Source: Candidatus Baltobacteraceae bacterium
GTDB taxonomy: Bacteria; Vulcanimicrobiota; Vulcanimicrobiia; Vulcanimicrobiales; Vulcanimicrobiaceae
Reading direction: 5' to 3'
DNA length: 64,000 nt
Assembly (NCBI GenBank): GCA_036488875.1
Contig: DASXGW010000003.1
Coordinates: forward strand, 172,316-236,315
Under the pieces are notes generated by a model. The model was not told the origin of the DNA and made no database searches. It saw only the letters and a program-made list of their open reading frames with translations. Below, in pieces: positions 35,526 to 45,848 of this stretch. How positions within the stretch are numbered: the first letter of the stretch is position 1; each line of letters begins with the position of its first letter. The position numbers were made by a program, and so were the translations under genes.

Positions 35526-35554
35526 CCATCGAAGAGACGACGCGGAGCATAGAC

Positions 35555-37339
35555 ATGACGATTGCGGTATACCAAGGGGTCGACGGAGCCTACTCACAGC
35601 TGGTGATTGCGCACTACCTGCGCGAAGCCGGCCTCGATGCGACGACGGTGGGCGTGCCGAGTTATCGCGAAATGGCGACGACAGTCGCCAGCTTGCGCGC
35701 CGACGTGGGAGTGATTCCGATCGAAAACGCGATCGGCGGCACGGTGCGTGAAGGCTACGATCTGCTTGCGGAGTTCAATCTCGCCCCAATCGCCGAAGTG
35801 CATTGGCGCACCGATCATCGTTTGCTCGGCGTTCCTGGTGCCGAACTACGCGACGTTCGCGAAGTTCTCGCGCATCCGCTAGTCATCGCCGAATGCGGCC
35901 GCTTCTTAGGCGGCCTCGAACAAGCGCGCGCGATTCCGTGCGAAGATACGGGCGTGGCGGCGCGCGAAGTCGCACGCGGTGGAAATCCCGCGGTTGCCGC
36001 ACTGGCGCCGCCGGCCGCCGGCGTGACGTACGATCTCGTCGAGCTAGCCGCCAACTGCACCGACGATCCCAACACGTACTCGCGTTTTTTGATCGTGCGC
36101 TCGCGACACGTCAACGGCGATCATCCGCTGTCGTCGCATCCGCAGAGTAAGCACCGCAAGACGTCGCTCATCTTCGGCGTGGAAGAGAAGACCGGATCGC
36201 TCGCCCGCTGCTTGACGATTCTGGCCGAGCGCAACATCAACGGCGACAAGCTGGAATCGAAGCCGTACCTCGGACACGGTACCGAGCGCATCTTTTATAT
36301 CGATTTCGACGGCGACGTCGACGACGCCAACGTCGCCAGCGCTATCGCCGAGCTCAAGCGCTGCTGCAGAACGGTGACGGTGCTGGGCAGTTATGACGCG
36401 CACGCCGGTGCGCCGATCGGCGCGAACGAACATCCGCCTGCCGCGGCAGCGGTTGCAGCGGCCCTGCACGCGCGTCGCATCGAGCCGATTAACGTCCCCG
36501 CCGAGACGCCTTTTCCGCGCGTTTCGCGGATCTCGCGGCCTGAAGGCACCGCTTTACGCTTTGGGAACGTCCGCGTCGCCGACGGCGAGTTCGTGATCGT
36601 CGCGGGACCGTGCTCGATCGAATCGCGCGAACAGATTCTCGAGACGGCCAAGTCGGTCAAAGCGCACGGCGCGATGATGCTGCGCGGCGGTGCGTTCAAG
36701 CCGCGCACGAGTCCATATGCGTTTCAAGGCCTCGGATGGGAAGGCGTTGCGCTGCTGGCCGAAGCGGGCCGCGCCACGGGTTTGCCGACGGTTAGCGAAG
36801 TCATGACGATCGATCAGGTCGAGCGCATGGCCGAGCAGATCGACGTGCTGCAGATCGGCGCGCGCAACATGCAGAACTTCGACTTGCTCAAAGCGGTCGG
36901 ACGCGCCGGCCGCCCGGTATTGCTCAAGCGCGGGCTCTCGGCGACCATCGACGAACTGCTCGCCGCCGCCGAATACGTGCTCTCGGAAGGCAATCCCAAC
37001 GTGATTCTCTGCGAACGCGGCATCCGCACGTTCGAGCCCGCCACGCGCAACACGCTCGATCTGTCGGCCGTTCCGGTGCTGCGCGAGCGTTCGCATCTGC
37101 CGGTCTTCGTCGATCCGAGTCACGGCGTCGGCGTGCGCCGCTGGATCGGTCCGCTCTGCCGCGCAGCGAAAGCCGTCGGTGCGCACGGCCTCTTGATCGA
37201 AGTGCATCCCAATCCGCCCGAAGCCAAGAGCGACAAGGATCAAGCGCTAACGTTCGCCGATTTTGCGGGGATCGTTACCGAACTCGACCGCATCCCGATC
37301 TCCAGTCATCAACTGCACGCCAACGGCGCGCTCACGTGA
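35555..37339 (+). CDS. pheA: Prephenate dehydratase-ACT-DAHP synthase fusion
   Basis: The 594-residue protein joins the first step of the shikimate pathway and the committed step to phenylalanine. Residues 1 to about 190 are prephenate dehydratase (YQGVDGAYSQLV, IPIENAIGGTV, NTYSRFLIV). The usual TRF motif is SRF here. An ACT domain follows (KTGSLARCLTILAERNINGDKLESKP), with ESKP for the common ESRP and a weak GALV motif, so Phe binding may differ. From about residue 335 it is a class I-beta DAHP synthase (VAGPCSIES, GGAFKPRTSPYAFQG, LKRGLSATIDE, VDPSHGVG, IEVHPNP). The ATG follows CGGAG at about seven bases. It overlaps aroH. Confidence 0.9.
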   Translation: MTIAVYQGVDGAYSQLVIAHYLREAGLDATTVGVPSYREMATTVASLRADVGVIPIENAIGGTVREGYDLLAEFNLAPIAEVHWRTDHRLLGVPGAELRDVREVLAHPLVIAECGRFLGGLEQARAIPCEDTGVAAREVARGGNPAVAALAPPAAGVTYDLVELAANCTDDPNTYSRFLIVRSRHVNGDHPLSSHPQSKHRKTSLIFGVEEKTGSLARCLTILAERNINGDKLESKPYLGHGTERIFYIDFDGDVDDANVASAIAELKRCCRTVTVLGSYDAHAGAPIGANEHPPAAAAVAAALHARRIEPINVPAETPFPRVSRISRPEGTALRFGNVRVADGEFVIVAGPCSIESREQILETAKSVKAHGAMMLRGGAFKPRTSPYAFQGLGWEGVALLAEAGRATGLPTVSEVMTIDQVERMAEQIDVLQIGARNMQNFDLLKAVGRAGRPVLLKRGLSATIDELLAAAEYVLSEGNPNVILCERGIRTFEPATRNTLDLSAVPVLRERSHLPVFVDPSHGVGVRRWIGPLCRAAKAVGAHGLLIEVHPNPPEAKSDKDQALTFADFAGIVTELDRIPISSHQLHANGALT

Positions 37340-37734
37340 GTGAGGACGTGCCGTGGCGCGTTCGCGGCATTCGCGGTGCGATTTCGGTCGAACGCGACGA
37401 GGCCGAGGCGATCGTTACGGCGACCAAGCGTCTGCTCGGCGAGATGGTCGCGCGCAACGATGTGGAGCTCGACGATATCGCGTCGGTGCTCTTTAGCCTC
37501 ACGCCCGATCTTCATGCCGGCTTTCCGGCGCTTGCCGCGCGCGAGATGGGCTGGGTGCACGTGCCGATGCTGCACTTCGCCGAAATCGACGTTCCCGGTG
37601 CGCTCGCCCATTGCATTCGCGTGCTGATGCACGTGAACACCACGCGCGCGCTCGAAGCGATCGAACACGTCTACCTCGACAAAGCGGCGGCGCTTCGACC
37701 GGACCTCGCTAAACGCGCGGCGCAACTCAGATGA
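37336..37734 (+). CDS. aroH: Chorismate mutase, AroH class
   Basis: This 132-residue enzyme converts chorismate to prephenate. It has the AroH fold signatures RGIRGAISVERDEAEAI near the N-terminus, VLFSLTPDLHAGFPALAAREMGW in the middle, and CIRVLMHVNT with the active-site Arg. The GTG start overlaps the fusion gene stop (GTGA), and its end overlaps tyrA (ATGA). It supplies prephenate to both the dehydratase domain and TyrA. Confidence 0.92.
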   Translation: MSEDVPWRVRGIRGAISVERDEAEAIVTATKRLLGEMVARNDVELDDIASVLFSLTPDLHAGFPALAAREMGWVHVPMLHFAEIDVPGALAHCIRVLMHVNTTRALEAIEHVYLDKAAALRPDLAKRAAQLR

Positions 37735-38489
37735 AAGAGAACGTTCTCGGTATCCTCGGGACCGGGCTGATCGGCGGTTCGATCGGTATGCGGATTCGGC
37801 GCAACGGCGGCTTCGTCGTCGGCTACGACCCCGACGCCGGCGCGCTCGCACAAGCGATCGAGGTCGGGGCGATCGACATGGCGGCAACGCGCGACGAACT
37901 GTACGCGCAGGCCGGCGCGGTCGTCGTCGCGGCACACGTCGACGATACGATCGCCGAACTCGAACGCCTCAGGAACGAACGCGCCATTCGCGCGACGCTC
38001 GTTATCGACGTCGCCTCGGTCAAGCGCGCGATTGTCGATGCGGCCGGCTGCCTTCCCAACTTCGTGGCGACGCACCCGATGGCCGGTCGCGAGAAGAGCG
38101 GCGTGCGCGCGGCTCGCGCTGATCTCTTCGAAGCAAAGACGTGGGCGTACGTTCCCAGCGGCGATCCTCGTCTCGATTCACGGGCGCGCGCGTTCATCGC
38201 GTCGCTCGGCTCTGCGCCGCTAGCGATCGACGCCAACGAACACGATCGCATAGCTGCGCTTACCTCGCACGCGATTCAGGTTTTGGCGTGGGCTTACGCC
38301 GAGCGTGCTCGCGAGCTCAACCCTGAGCTCGTCTATGCCTTGTCGGGAACTGCCGCGCGCGAATTATTGCGCCTGGGAGAGTCTGATCGGCAGATGTGGC
38401 GCGAGATCCTCAGCGCGAACGCCGAAAACGTCGAGCCCGTCTTGCGAGCGCTGGCCTTATCGTGCGATCGAGTTGAGCGCACGCTTTAG
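37731..38489 (+). CDS. tyrA: Prephenate/arogenate dehydrogenase
   Basis: The 252-residue enzyme has the NAD(P) motif LGILGTGLIGGSIGMRIR, VIDVASVKRAIVDAA and the catalytic region FVATHPMAGREKSG, then the helical TyrA dimerisation domain. It lacks a fused ACT or chorismate mutase domain, so it is a compact TyrA and would make tyrosine by oxidative decarboxylation. Prephenate or arogenate preference is not readable here. Its last 33 bases overlap the convergent DUF302 gene. Confidence 0.9.
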   Translation: MKENVLGILGTGLIGGSIGMRIRRNGGFVVGYDPDAGALAQAIEVGAIDMAATRDELYAQAGAVVVAAHVDDTIAELERLRNERAIRATLVIDVASVKRAIVDAAGCLPNFVATHPMAGREKSGVRAARADLFEAKTWAYVPSGDPRLDSRARAFIASLGSAPLAIDANEHDRIAALTSHAIQVLAWAYAERARELNPELVYALSGTAARELLRLGESDRQMWREILSANAENVEPVLRALALSCDRVERTL

Positions 38490-38864
38490 GCGCGCGTTGG
38501 CGTCGGCGGCCACGTGCTCGAGCGATCGGTTCCGGACCGTTTGCACGATGAGATTGGCGTCGATCGCCGAAACGATGACGCGTCCGTCGATCTCCTGAAC
38601 GACCACGTTGCAGGGGACCAAGAGACCGAGCTGGGGTTCGACCGAGAGCGCGGCCCGGGCGAGCTGAGCGTTGCAGACGCCCAGGATCCGATACGGGCGG
38701 AACGTCTCGCCGAGCTTCTTTTGTAGGGAGGCTTGGATGTCGAAGTCGGTCACGACCGCGAACCCCTCGGCCTCCAGCGCGCGGATGGTCGCCTCGACGG
38801 CACCTTCGAATGGAAGGCTGACGTCGACGACCCGGCCGTAGGCGATATCGGTGGCTGCGCTCAT
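38457..38864 (-). CDS. DUF302 family protein
   Basis: The 135-residue soluble protein has the DUF302 pattern: PFEGAVEATIRALEAEGFAVVTDFDIQASLQKKLG, then YRILGVCNAQLARAALSVEP, then LLVPCNVVVQEIDGRVIVS. DUF302 proteins occur in many bacteria with redox and sulphur genes, but their activity is not known. It converges on tyrA with a 33-base overlap and has its start about 40 bases from the rpsL promoter on the other strand. Confidence 0.88.
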   Translation of the reverse strand: MSAATDIAYGRVVDVSLPFEGAVEATIRALEAEGFAVVTDFDIQASLQKKLGETFRPYRILGVCNAQLARAALSVEPQLGLLVPCNVVVQEIDGRVIVSAIDANLIVQTVRNRSLEHVAADANARLKRALNSIAR

Positions 38865-38906
38865 CGCGGTTCCCCCAGGATATACTAGTTCTTGCCCAAT
38901 CTGCGT

Positions 38907-38935
38907 TTGACTGCGTCCGAACGCCCTGATATACT
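38907..38935 (+). promoter_or_regulatory. Strong promoter of the rpsL-rpsG-fusA operon
   Basis: TTGACT, a 17-base spacer and TATACT (38930-38935) form a near-consensus sigma70-type promoter, the best in the window. The transcript would begin near 38942 and carry a leader of about 180 bases. Confidence 0.8.
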
Positions 38936-38953
38936 GCCGTGGCGGTCCAGCCT

Positions 38954-38995
38954 AGGGTCCCGACGCGGTGTCGGGGGTGCTCCTGGGGTTGCCCC
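38954..38995 (+). promoter_or_regulatory. Structured leader of the rpsL operon
   Basis: AGGGTCCCGACGCGGTGTCGGGG contains the perfect stem CCCGAC-GCGGT-GTCGGG (38959-38975), followed by a second small hairpin GGGG-TTG-CCCC (38985-38995). The AGGGTCC...CGGTGT-GGGG words recur in the tuf leader. There is no U run, so this is not a terminator. Confidence 0.45.
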
Positions 38996-39033
38996 TAAAA
39001 CTTCCTCAGCGGCAAGCTCGCGTAAGCGAGCGC

Positions 39034-39075
39034 AGTCCTGAGCGTAGGGCCATAGGCCCGGAGTCGAAGGGGATG
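39034..39075 (+). repeat. Diverged copy of the dispersed repeat
   Basis: AGTCCTGAGCGTAGGGCC-ATA-GGCCCGGAGTCGAAGGGGATG keeps the flanks of the 50-bp repeat, but its hairpin is GGGCC/GGCCC instead of GCGCCC/GGGCGC, so both arms changed together. It lies inside the rpsL leader. Confidence 0.6.
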
Positions 39076-39121
39076 TCGACCGCTTTTTAGCGTGCCACCG
39101 TGTTTGAGAGGAAGCTAGGCT

Positions 39122-39562
39122 TTGCCTACTATTAATCAGCTGGTTCGCCGGGGTCGCGAAAAGACCGAGCAAAAGGTCAAGACGCGTGCGTTCCGCGTGA
39201 TCCTCACCGGACCCAAACCGGGCCATCCGGACTTGCCGACCCGTAACTTCGAAGTCGCGGGGAACCCGCAGCGCCGCGGCGTCTGCACGCAAGTCAAGAC
39301 GGTTACGCCTAAGAAGCCGAACTCGGCGCTGCGTAAAGTCGCCCGCGTCCGGTTGACCAACGGCGAGGAAGTAACGGCGTACATCCCGGGCATCGGCCAC
39401 AACCTGCAGGAGCACTCGGTCGTGCTCGTGCGCGGCGGCCGTGTGAAAGATTTGCCGGGCGTTCGCTATCACATCATTCGCGGCACGCTCGATACGGCCG
39501 GCGCCGCCAACCGCAAACAAGGTCGCTCCAAATACGGCGCTAAGCGCGAGAAGAAGAAGTAA
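39122..39562 (+). CDS. rpsL: Ribosomal protein S12 with an internal insertion
   Basis: The 146-residue S12 is about 22 residues longer than E. coli S12. The extra segment lies between the N-terminal [14 protein letters not shown] and the conserved [10 protein letters not shown], around residues 20-45, including [20 protein letters not shown]. The decoding-centre regions [20 protein letters not shown] and [12 protein letters not shown] are intact. The TTG start is preceded by AGGAAG at seven bases. It is first in the rpsL-rpsG-fusA unit. Confidence 0.95.
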   Translation: MPTINQLVRRGREKTEQKVKTRAFRVILTGPKPGHPDLPTRNFEVAGNPQRRGVCTQVKTVTPKKPNSALRKVARVRLTNGEEVTAYIPGIGHNLQEHSVVLVRGGRVKDLPGVRYHIIRGTLDTAGAANRKQGRSKYGAKREKKK

Positions 39563-39566
39563 GTAG

Positions 39567-40037
39567 ATGCCACGCAAAGGTCCCGCTCCCAAGCGACAGA
39601 TTCTGCCCGACGGCAAGTTCAATTCGAAAGTGCTCGCGCGCTTCATCAATAAGGTGATGCTGCGCGGCAAGAAGTCGACCGCCGAGCATATCACCTACGG
39701 CGCGCTCGATATCATTGCCGAGAAGACCGGACGCGATCCGATGGACATCTTCTCGCAAGCGTTATCCAACGCGATGCCGCTGGTCGAAGTCCGTCCGCGG
39801 CGCGTGGGCGGTGCGACCTACCAAGTTCCTATGGAAGTGCGCCCCGATCGCCGCCAGGCGATGGCGATGCGCTGGCTGATCGCTTTCGCGCGCTCTCGCG
39901 CCGGCCGCTCGATGGAAGAAAAACTCGCCAACGAGCTGCTCGACGCATCCAATAACACCGGCGCGACGATCAAGAAGCGCGAAGATACGCACAAGATGGC
40001 GGAGGCGAACAAAGCGTTCGCTCACTACCGCTGGTAA
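39567..40037 (+). CDS. rpsG: Ribosomal protein S7
   Basis: This 156-residue protein has normal length and the family blocks [40 protein letters not shown] and [18 protein letters not shown]7 nucleates the head of the 30S subunit by binding the 3' domain of 16S rRNA. It lies four bases after rpsL and 30 before fusA. Confidence 0.97.
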   Translation: MPRKGPAPKRQILPDGKFNSKVLARFINKVMLRGKKSTAEHITYGALDIIAEKTGRDPMDIFSQALSNAMPLVEVRPRRVGGATYQVPMEVRPDRRQAMAMRWLIAFARSRAGRSMEEKLANELLDASNNTGATIKKREDTHKMAEANKAFAHYRW

Positions 40038-40067
40038 GACTTTAAAGACAAGCTACAGACAAAAACC

Positions 40068-42161
<2,094 letters not shown>

Positions 42162-42187
42162 CGGCGTCGACCTCATCCAAATGCACG

Positions 42188-42217
42188 AACGGCGCTTCGC
42201 AAGAGGCGCCGTTTCCC
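42188..42217 (+). terminator. Likely terminator after fusA
   Basis: AACGGCGC and GCGCCGTT pair perfectly around a ten-base loop, followed by a short TCCCTT. The U run is weak, so it may be leaky or Rho-assisted. It ends the rpsL-rpsG-fusA unit. Confidence 0.55.
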
Positions 42218-42321
42218 TTGTGCAGACGCTCCAAGGCAAGCAGGCGGGCGCAGGATACCTTTCGAACCGAAGTAAACCTGTCGACCTATTAACGTCGCGT
42301 GTACGGAACGGGAGCGACTAA

Positions 42322-43377
42322 ATGCACGGCCGTCTTTTTATATTGGTTAGTGCCGGCGCGCTCGCCATTGCGGCGGGATGTTCGGGCTATTCCTCACCCC
42401 TGACGCCTTCTATCGCTGGCGACTCATCGTACGCGCAACCGAATGGCCTAAGCGGCACCAACGTCATCAAGAACGGCAGCTTCAGTCAGAAGCTGAAGTT
42501 TTGGGTGAGTTGCGGGAGTCTGAAGGTCAAGGTTTCCTCGCAACATCCGCATAGCAAGAAGTTTGCCGCACTTACCGGCTCGCCGACGGCAACCTCGGGA
42601 TGGAAACACGGTTTGTCGGCCATTTGTCAGCAGGTAACGGTTCCCGTGGGCGGCGTGTTGAGTGCGTATCTCTACGGCCGGACGAACGTAAAGTCCGTAA
42701 AGACGGGCTACATGGAGGTCGGGATTGCGGCCGCTCTTAGCAAGACGGGATCTCCGAACGTGACCGTTCTTGCGAAACAGGCACTCAACAACAAGACGTG
42801 GTCACCGTTCAACTGGGATCTGAGCAAGTACGCCGGCCAAAAACTGTACGTGCTTTTTGGCGTAGACCGACGCGGAGCGAGCACCGCCAAACAGTACGCG
42901 TCGCTCTTCATCGACGACGTCGCGCTTGCGGCTTCGAGCACGACGCCATCGCCAAGTCCAAGCCCGAGTCGGACACCGGGAGCGCTTAGCGTTACCGTTA
43001 CATGCAACCAGGCCGGCGACGTCTGCAGCGACGGCAGCGAATCGACCAACGGCGTCGCACAACTCTATGCAATCGGCGATACCGCGTCGCTCGTGCCGTC
43101 TGAAAGCCATCCCTCGCCGTTTACGCTGTTAAGCGACACGTGCAACAAGACCGACGATTCGTCGGCCGCCGGCAACTGGGCGACGTTCTCACCCGGCCTT
43201 GGCAAGTCCGGCAGTGCGTTCACGGTGACGGCTCAAAACGCTGGTACGAGCACGCATCCCGCAACATGCCATGCCGTCATCAGCGACGCGATCGACCAAA
43301 AAGTCACGATCGACATTGCGGTGACTACCGATGGCGTCGGGATCAACCTCAAAACGCACAAGCAGCGGAGGCCGTAG
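42322..43377 (+). CDS. Lipoprotein with a carbohydrate-binding-like domain
   Basis: The 351-residue protein has a lipoprotein signal ending AIAAGC (Cys20). Residues about 45-205 begin NVIKNGSFSQKLKFWVSCG and end SLFIDDVALA, the start and end pattern of galactose-binding-like carbohydrate-binding modules. A PSPSPSPS linker follows, then a cysteine-containing beta domain (VTVTCNQAGDVCSDGSE). The binding target is probably a surface or environmental glycan. It ends three bases before the first glycine-rich gene, so the three lipoprotein genes may form one unit. Confidence 0.72.
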   Translation: MHGRLFILVSAGALAIAAGCSGYSSPLTPSIAGDSSYAQPNGLSGTNVIKNGSFSQKLKFWVSCGSLKVKVSSQHPHSKKFAALTGSPTATSGWKHGLSAICQQVTVPVGGVLSAYLYGRTNVKSVKTGYMEVGIAAALSKTGSPNVTVLAKQALNNKTWSPFNWDLSKYAGQKLYVLFGVDRRGASTAKQYASLFIDDVALAASSTTPSPSPSPSRTPGALSVTVTCNQAGDVCSDGSESTNGVAQLYAIGDTASLVPSESHPSPFTLLSDTCNKTDDSSAAGNWATFSPGLGKSGSAFTVTAQNAGTSTHPATCHAVISDAIDQKVTIDIAVTTDGVGINLKTHKQRRP

Positions 43378-43380
43378 CCG

Positions 43381-45828
43381 GTGAAACAATCGAAACTTGC
43401 AGCCGTCGCCTGCATAACGGCTCTTCTCGTCGGCTGCTCGGCCGGGAACTCGTTGCCGATCGCCGGGACGAACCAAACTGCGCCGGATGTGAATCAAACG
43501 GCGCCGGGTGCGAACCAGCGTCCCGTAAGGCACCGTCACAAGGGGACGCTCACGATCCGGATTCGCATTCCGCGTCACCGGCATCACCGCCGCCGGGCAA
43601 GGTACGTATCGCCTTCCACCCTCGGTGCGACGCTGGCTTTCACGGGTGCACAGAGTCTGACGGTTTCGATCGGGTTGACGCCCGGCGCGAATCCGAACGG
43701 GTGCTCGACGCATTTGGGCACCACGACCTGCACGATTACGGTGAAGCTGCTCGTCGGGAGTTACACCGGAACGATCTCAACGTACGATGAGGCGCCCGTC
43801 GGCGGCAGCATTCCGGTTGCCGCAAAACTGCTTTCGACGGCGGCGGACTTGCCGATTACTATTCAGCTCGGCGTCGCAAATAGCGCGAACTTTACACTCG
43901 ACGGCGTCGTTGCCTCGCTCGCAGTTTCCGGATTGCCGAGCGGAACGCTGGGAACGGCATTCGGTTCGCCGCAAACGTTCACAGTCGTCGCAAGAGATGC
44001 CGACGCCAACATTATCACCGGCACGTACGACAATTCGGTAACGCTCTCCGACGGCGACGGAAGCGGTCATACCGCAGTTGCAACATCAGGTACGGATGGG
44101 CCGCCGGCCGGCAAGCTGTTGAGTTCCAGCGATTCAGCGACGCTGAGTTACGACGGCAACACCTCGCTGCTCTCCGCTGCCATCGGTGCGGCCGCGAGCG
44201 GCGCAACGGGCGGCAATGCGACGTTCATGCCGGCGCCGGTGTTAACGTCGATCACGGTCAATAGCGGTACGATTGGGGGCACCGCGAGCGAGACAGCCAC
44301 CGGCGTGTTCGCGGCGGGGGCAACGACGCTGGCTGGAACCGGACTCGTGGCAGTCCCGGGAACCGTAACGGCGACATCGTCGCAAATCACGGCGACGGTG
44401 CTGATCGATCCGCATACGGCGACGAACGGAACGACGAGTTTGACCGCGGTCACATCGGCGGGAGGCACCAGTAGCGGAAAGACCTTTACGGTCTCCGGTA
44501 CCGGCGTCGACATCGTGACCATCGGGACCGACACAAAGGCTTCCGATTCCAACGGCGTCGTCGGGAACGGTTCAGGATCCGCCGGCGATCTCCGTTACAC
44601 GATGCGTAACGCAGCAGCCGGCGATACGATCGTCTTCGACACCGTCGACATGTGCGGCGCGGCCGACGGAACCGGAGCGTGTACGATTACGCTGGCCGGC
44701 CCGCTTCCACCAATCGTGCAAAACCAGACGATCGACGGCAGCTATTTCTTAGGCGGTAGTCCGCGCGTGACGATTGACGGTAACTCTGCGTATCGCGCTT
44801 TTTGGACCGACAGCGGTACGGTCACTCTGCAGAACCTGCAGATTCAAAACGTCAAAGCCCAAGGCGGCGCCGGCGCGTACGGATTGAGCGGCGGTGGAGG
44901 TGGTGCGGGTCTCGGGGGCGGCCTCTTCGTCAACACTGCAGCGGTGAACGTAACGAACGCTTATTTTCTCACTTGTGCTGCCGTCGGTGGTGGCGGCGGC
45001 GGGACGCCGGCGGCCGGCGTGGGGAGCGGCGGCGGCGGCGGCGGTCTCGGGGGCCCCGGCAGTGGCGATCTCGGCCTGAGTAATTTGCAATCGATCCCCG
45101 GCGGGGGCGGCGGCGGCGTGCTGGGGGCCGGGTCAGCCCCGAGCATCGGCCAAGGTGGTAACGGCGGAGTCGGCGGCGGCGGCGGCGGAGGCCAAATTAA
45201 TTACTCCAGTGGCCCCATCTTTGCCGGGGGAACCGGTGGCGCAGCTTATGCCGGCAATACCGCCGGGAGCGCGTACTCCACGATCAACGGCGGAGCCGGC
45301 GGATTCGGCGGCGGCGGCGGCGGCGGTGGTTACGGCGATAGCTTTCCGGCCGGTGCAGGGGGGATCGGCGGATTCGGCGCCGGCGGTGGCGGTGGCGGTT
45401 ATCCGTTTGGGACGACCGGAGGTGCCGGGGCAAACGGTGGCGCGGGTGGCGGCGGAGGCGGCGCCGCGTCCGTGGCCGGTTCGGGCGGCGCGTTAGCAAC
45501 GATTAGCGGCGGCAACGGATCGGCGTCGTCAGGATACGGCTTCGGTGGCGGCGGCGCGGCCGCCGGACCGGCAATCTTTGTGAACACCGGAACGCTGACG
45601 ACGACGAACAGTGGTTCATCGAGCTGCACGACCGCTACGGCGGGAGCTGCGGGCGGAAGCGGAGCGACGGGCGGCGGTACCGATACGACGCCGGTCTACA
45701 ATAACGGCGGAACCGTGAACGGGAGCGGGACGACGGGCGGCATCTCGGGAGCGCTCGGAAGCAGCACTCCGTCACTACGCGTGCGTCATCCACTTAGCGT
45801 GCGTCATCGTCGCAAGGTGGTACGTTAA
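43381..45828 (+). CDS. Glycine-rich beta-helix lipoprotein, copy 1
   Basis: The 815-residue protein starts with a lipobox (ITALLVGC, Cys19) and a basic R/H-rich stretch near RARYVSPSTLGATLAFTG. Next come beta-sandwich segments (TLDGVVASLAVSGLP; an IPT-like PVLTSITVNSGTIGG), then DLRYTMRNAAAGDTIVFD and TIDG...GNSAYRAFWTDSG as in right-handed beta-helix adhesins. About 270 residues of GGGGGG-rich repeats follow (residues ~495-775), and a basic tail RVRHPLSVRHRRKVVR closes it. It resembles PE_PGRS-like or pectate-lyase-fold surface proteins in style only. It is tandem with a paralogue at 45849. Confidence 0.75.
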   Translation: MKQSKLAAVACITALLVGCSAGNSLPIAGTNQTAPDVNQTAPGANQRPVRHRHKGTLTIRIRIPRHRHHRRRARYVSPSTLGATLAFTGAQSLTVSIGLTPGANPNGCSTHLGTTTCTITVKLLVGSYTGTISTYDEAPVGGSIPVAAKLLSTAADLPITIQLGVANSANFTLDGVVASLAVSGLPSGTLGTAFGSPQTFTVVARDADANIITGTYDNSVTLSDGDGSGHTAVATSGTDGPPAGKLLSSSDSATLSYDGNTSLLSAAIGAAASGATGGNATFMPAPVLTSITVNSGTIGGTASETATGVFAAGATTLAGTGLVAVPGTVTATSSQITATVLIDPHTATNGTTSLTAVTSAGGTSSGKTFTVSGTGVDIVTIGTDTKASDSNGVVGNGSGSAGDLRYTMRNAAAGDTIVFDTVDMCGAADGTGACTITLAGPLPPIVQNQTIDGSYFLGGSPRVTIDGNSAYRAFWTDSGTVTLQNLQIQNVKAQGGAGAYGLSGGGGGAGLGGGLFVNTAAVNVTNAYFLTCAAVGGGGGGTPAAGVGSGGGGGGLGGPGSGDLGLSNLQSIPGGGGGGVLGAGSAPSIGQGGNGGVGGGGGGGQINYSSGPIFAGGTGGAAYAGNTAGSAYSTINGGAGGFGGGGGGGGYGDSFPAGAGGIGGFGAGGGGGGYPFGTTGGAGANGGAGGGGGGAASVAGSGGALATISGGNGSASSGYGFGGGGAAAGPAIFVNTGTLTTTNSGSSSCTTATAGAAGGSGATGGGTDTTPVYNNGGTVNGSGTTGGISGALGSSTPSLRVRHPLSVRHRRKVVR

Positions 45829-45848
45829 TCATCGACGGGAGGCTCGTA

